From Calorimonas adulescens (GTDB lineage Bacteria; Bacillota; Thermoanaerobacteria; Thermoanaerobacterales; UBA4877): DNA of 64,000 bases. The notes beneath the pieces were generated by a model, which was given only the letters and a program-made list of their open reading frames with translations, was not told the DNA's origin and did no database searches. Positions 63,701 through 64,000 of the stretch are shown here, piece after piece. The stretch spans positions 85,712 through 149,711 of the forward strand of contig NZ_VTPS01000004.1 of assembly GCF_008274215.1 (NCBI RefSeq), given 5' to 3'. Every line of letters starts with the position of its first letter. Within the stretch, counting starts at the first letter, position 1. A program made the position numbers and the translations under genes.

Positions 63701-64000
63701 AGTTTTTAGCCTACCTCCAAGGAATTGAAACAAAAAAAGATATTTAATATATGATTCAATCTTATAAGTTTTTAGCCTACCTCCAAGGAATTGAAACCAA
63801 ATATAAAAAGATCAAAAATATATGATGGAATCAAGTTTTTAGCCTACCTCCAAGGAATTGAAACTCCTTTCCTAAGAAATAGTCCGAAAAGATTGCAATA
63901 TGTTTTTAGCCTACCTCCAAGGAATTGAAACAAAAAAAGATATTTAATATATGATTCAATCTTATAAGTTTTTAGCCTACCTCCAAGGAATTGAAACCAA
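57788..64000 (+). CRISPR. Type I-B CRISPR array, 94 repeats in window, runs off the end
   Basis: The 30-bp repeat starts GTTTTTAGCC, has TACCTCCAAG in the middle and ends GAATTGAAAC. I counted 94 copies from 57788 to 63997, all apparently identical, with 93 complete spacers of about 34-38 bases; a 94th spacer begins with CAA at 63998. The last 8 repeat bases (ATTGAAAC) are the expected crRNA 5' handle. The leader and cas2 lie on the left, so the left end holds the newest spacers. Two spacers occur twice (see findings). Confidence 0.99.
63702..63901 (+). repeat. First copy of a duplicated repeat-spacer block
   Basis: A 200-bp block of three repeats and three spacers. The first spacer (63732-63767) is repeated identically at 63932-63967, and the three bases visible of the next spacer (CAA, 63998-64000) equal the start of the block's second spacer (63798). 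The second copy continues beyond the window, consistent with tandem duplication by recombination between repeats. Confidence 0.8.

Noticed and set aside
48868..64000. CRISPR-associated transposon or a hybrid type III locus
   Set aside because: No tnsA/B/C, tniQ, cas10 or csm/cmr genes; cas3 and both Cas1/Cas2 are intact, so it is an ordinary complete type I-B set.

Overview
The window is about 64 kb of AT-rich DNA from a Gram-positive anaerobe, most likely a thermophilic member of the Thermoanaerobacterales/Clostridia. The pointers are strong AAGGAGG-type ribosome binding sites, frequent GTG/TTG starts, T-box and M-box leaders, a butyryl-CoA gene set, lipoproteins with short lipoboxes, and a type I-B CRISPR repeat of the GTTTTTAGCC...GGAATTGAAAC class. 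No rRNA, tRNA or insertion sequence was seen. The assignment rests on gene content and signal style, not on a search.

Region by region. 1-11.3 kb: a co-directional sugar-acid catabolic cluster (TRAP permease, FAH-family enzyme, two D-2-hydroxyacid dehydrogenases, KDG-type kinase, KDPG aldolase, two tandem IlvD/Edd dehydratases, a LarA-like protein, a DapA-family aldolase). It fits uptake of an aldonate or uronate-derived acid, dehydration to a 2-keto-3-deoxy acid, phosphorylation and aldol cleavage. 11.3-18.8 kb: housekeeping genes: T-box-controlled thrS, a CobD/HisC-like aminotransferase, infC-rpmI-rplT behind an attenuator leader (infC starting at ATC), KtrB/KtrA potassium uptake and a TrmH-type methylase. 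18.9-22.4 kb: a TAXI-type TRAP transporter with a DUF1850 protein. 22.4-25.3 kb (minus strand): an Nramp-related transporter with the substitutions of Mg2+-type NRMTs, plus a soluble MgtE-N/CBS protein, behind an M-box riboswitch. 25.3-30 kb: ECF sigma/anti-sigma pair, SIMPL protein, a lipoprotein with two FMN-attachment motifs, CsaA and a polysaccharide deacetylase.

30-36.4 kb: crt-hbd-thlA and bcd-etfB-etfA, the acetyl-CoA to butyryl-CoA route, with Rex-like operator candidates before each half and two copies of an unassigned structured element, one after thlA and one after etfA. 36.4-48.7 kb: an MFS exporter, aminotransferase-serA (serine synthesis), a PHP phosphatase, LemA/TPM membrane proteins, an SdpI/ArsR autoregulated pair, a DUF362 ferredoxin protein, a Ca2+-type P-ATPase, and two decayed gene fragments (a DUF362 copy and a KDPG aldolase piece).

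48.9-64 kb: a complete type I-B CRISPR-Cas locus, cas6-cas8b-cas7-cas5-cas3-cas4-cas1-cas2, a short leader, and a very long array with 94 apparently identical 30-bp repeats before the window ends. The array contains a duplicated spacer, a probable tandem duplication of a multi-spacer block at the window edge, and a spacer whose translation resembles the P-loop of filamentous-phage Zot proteins.
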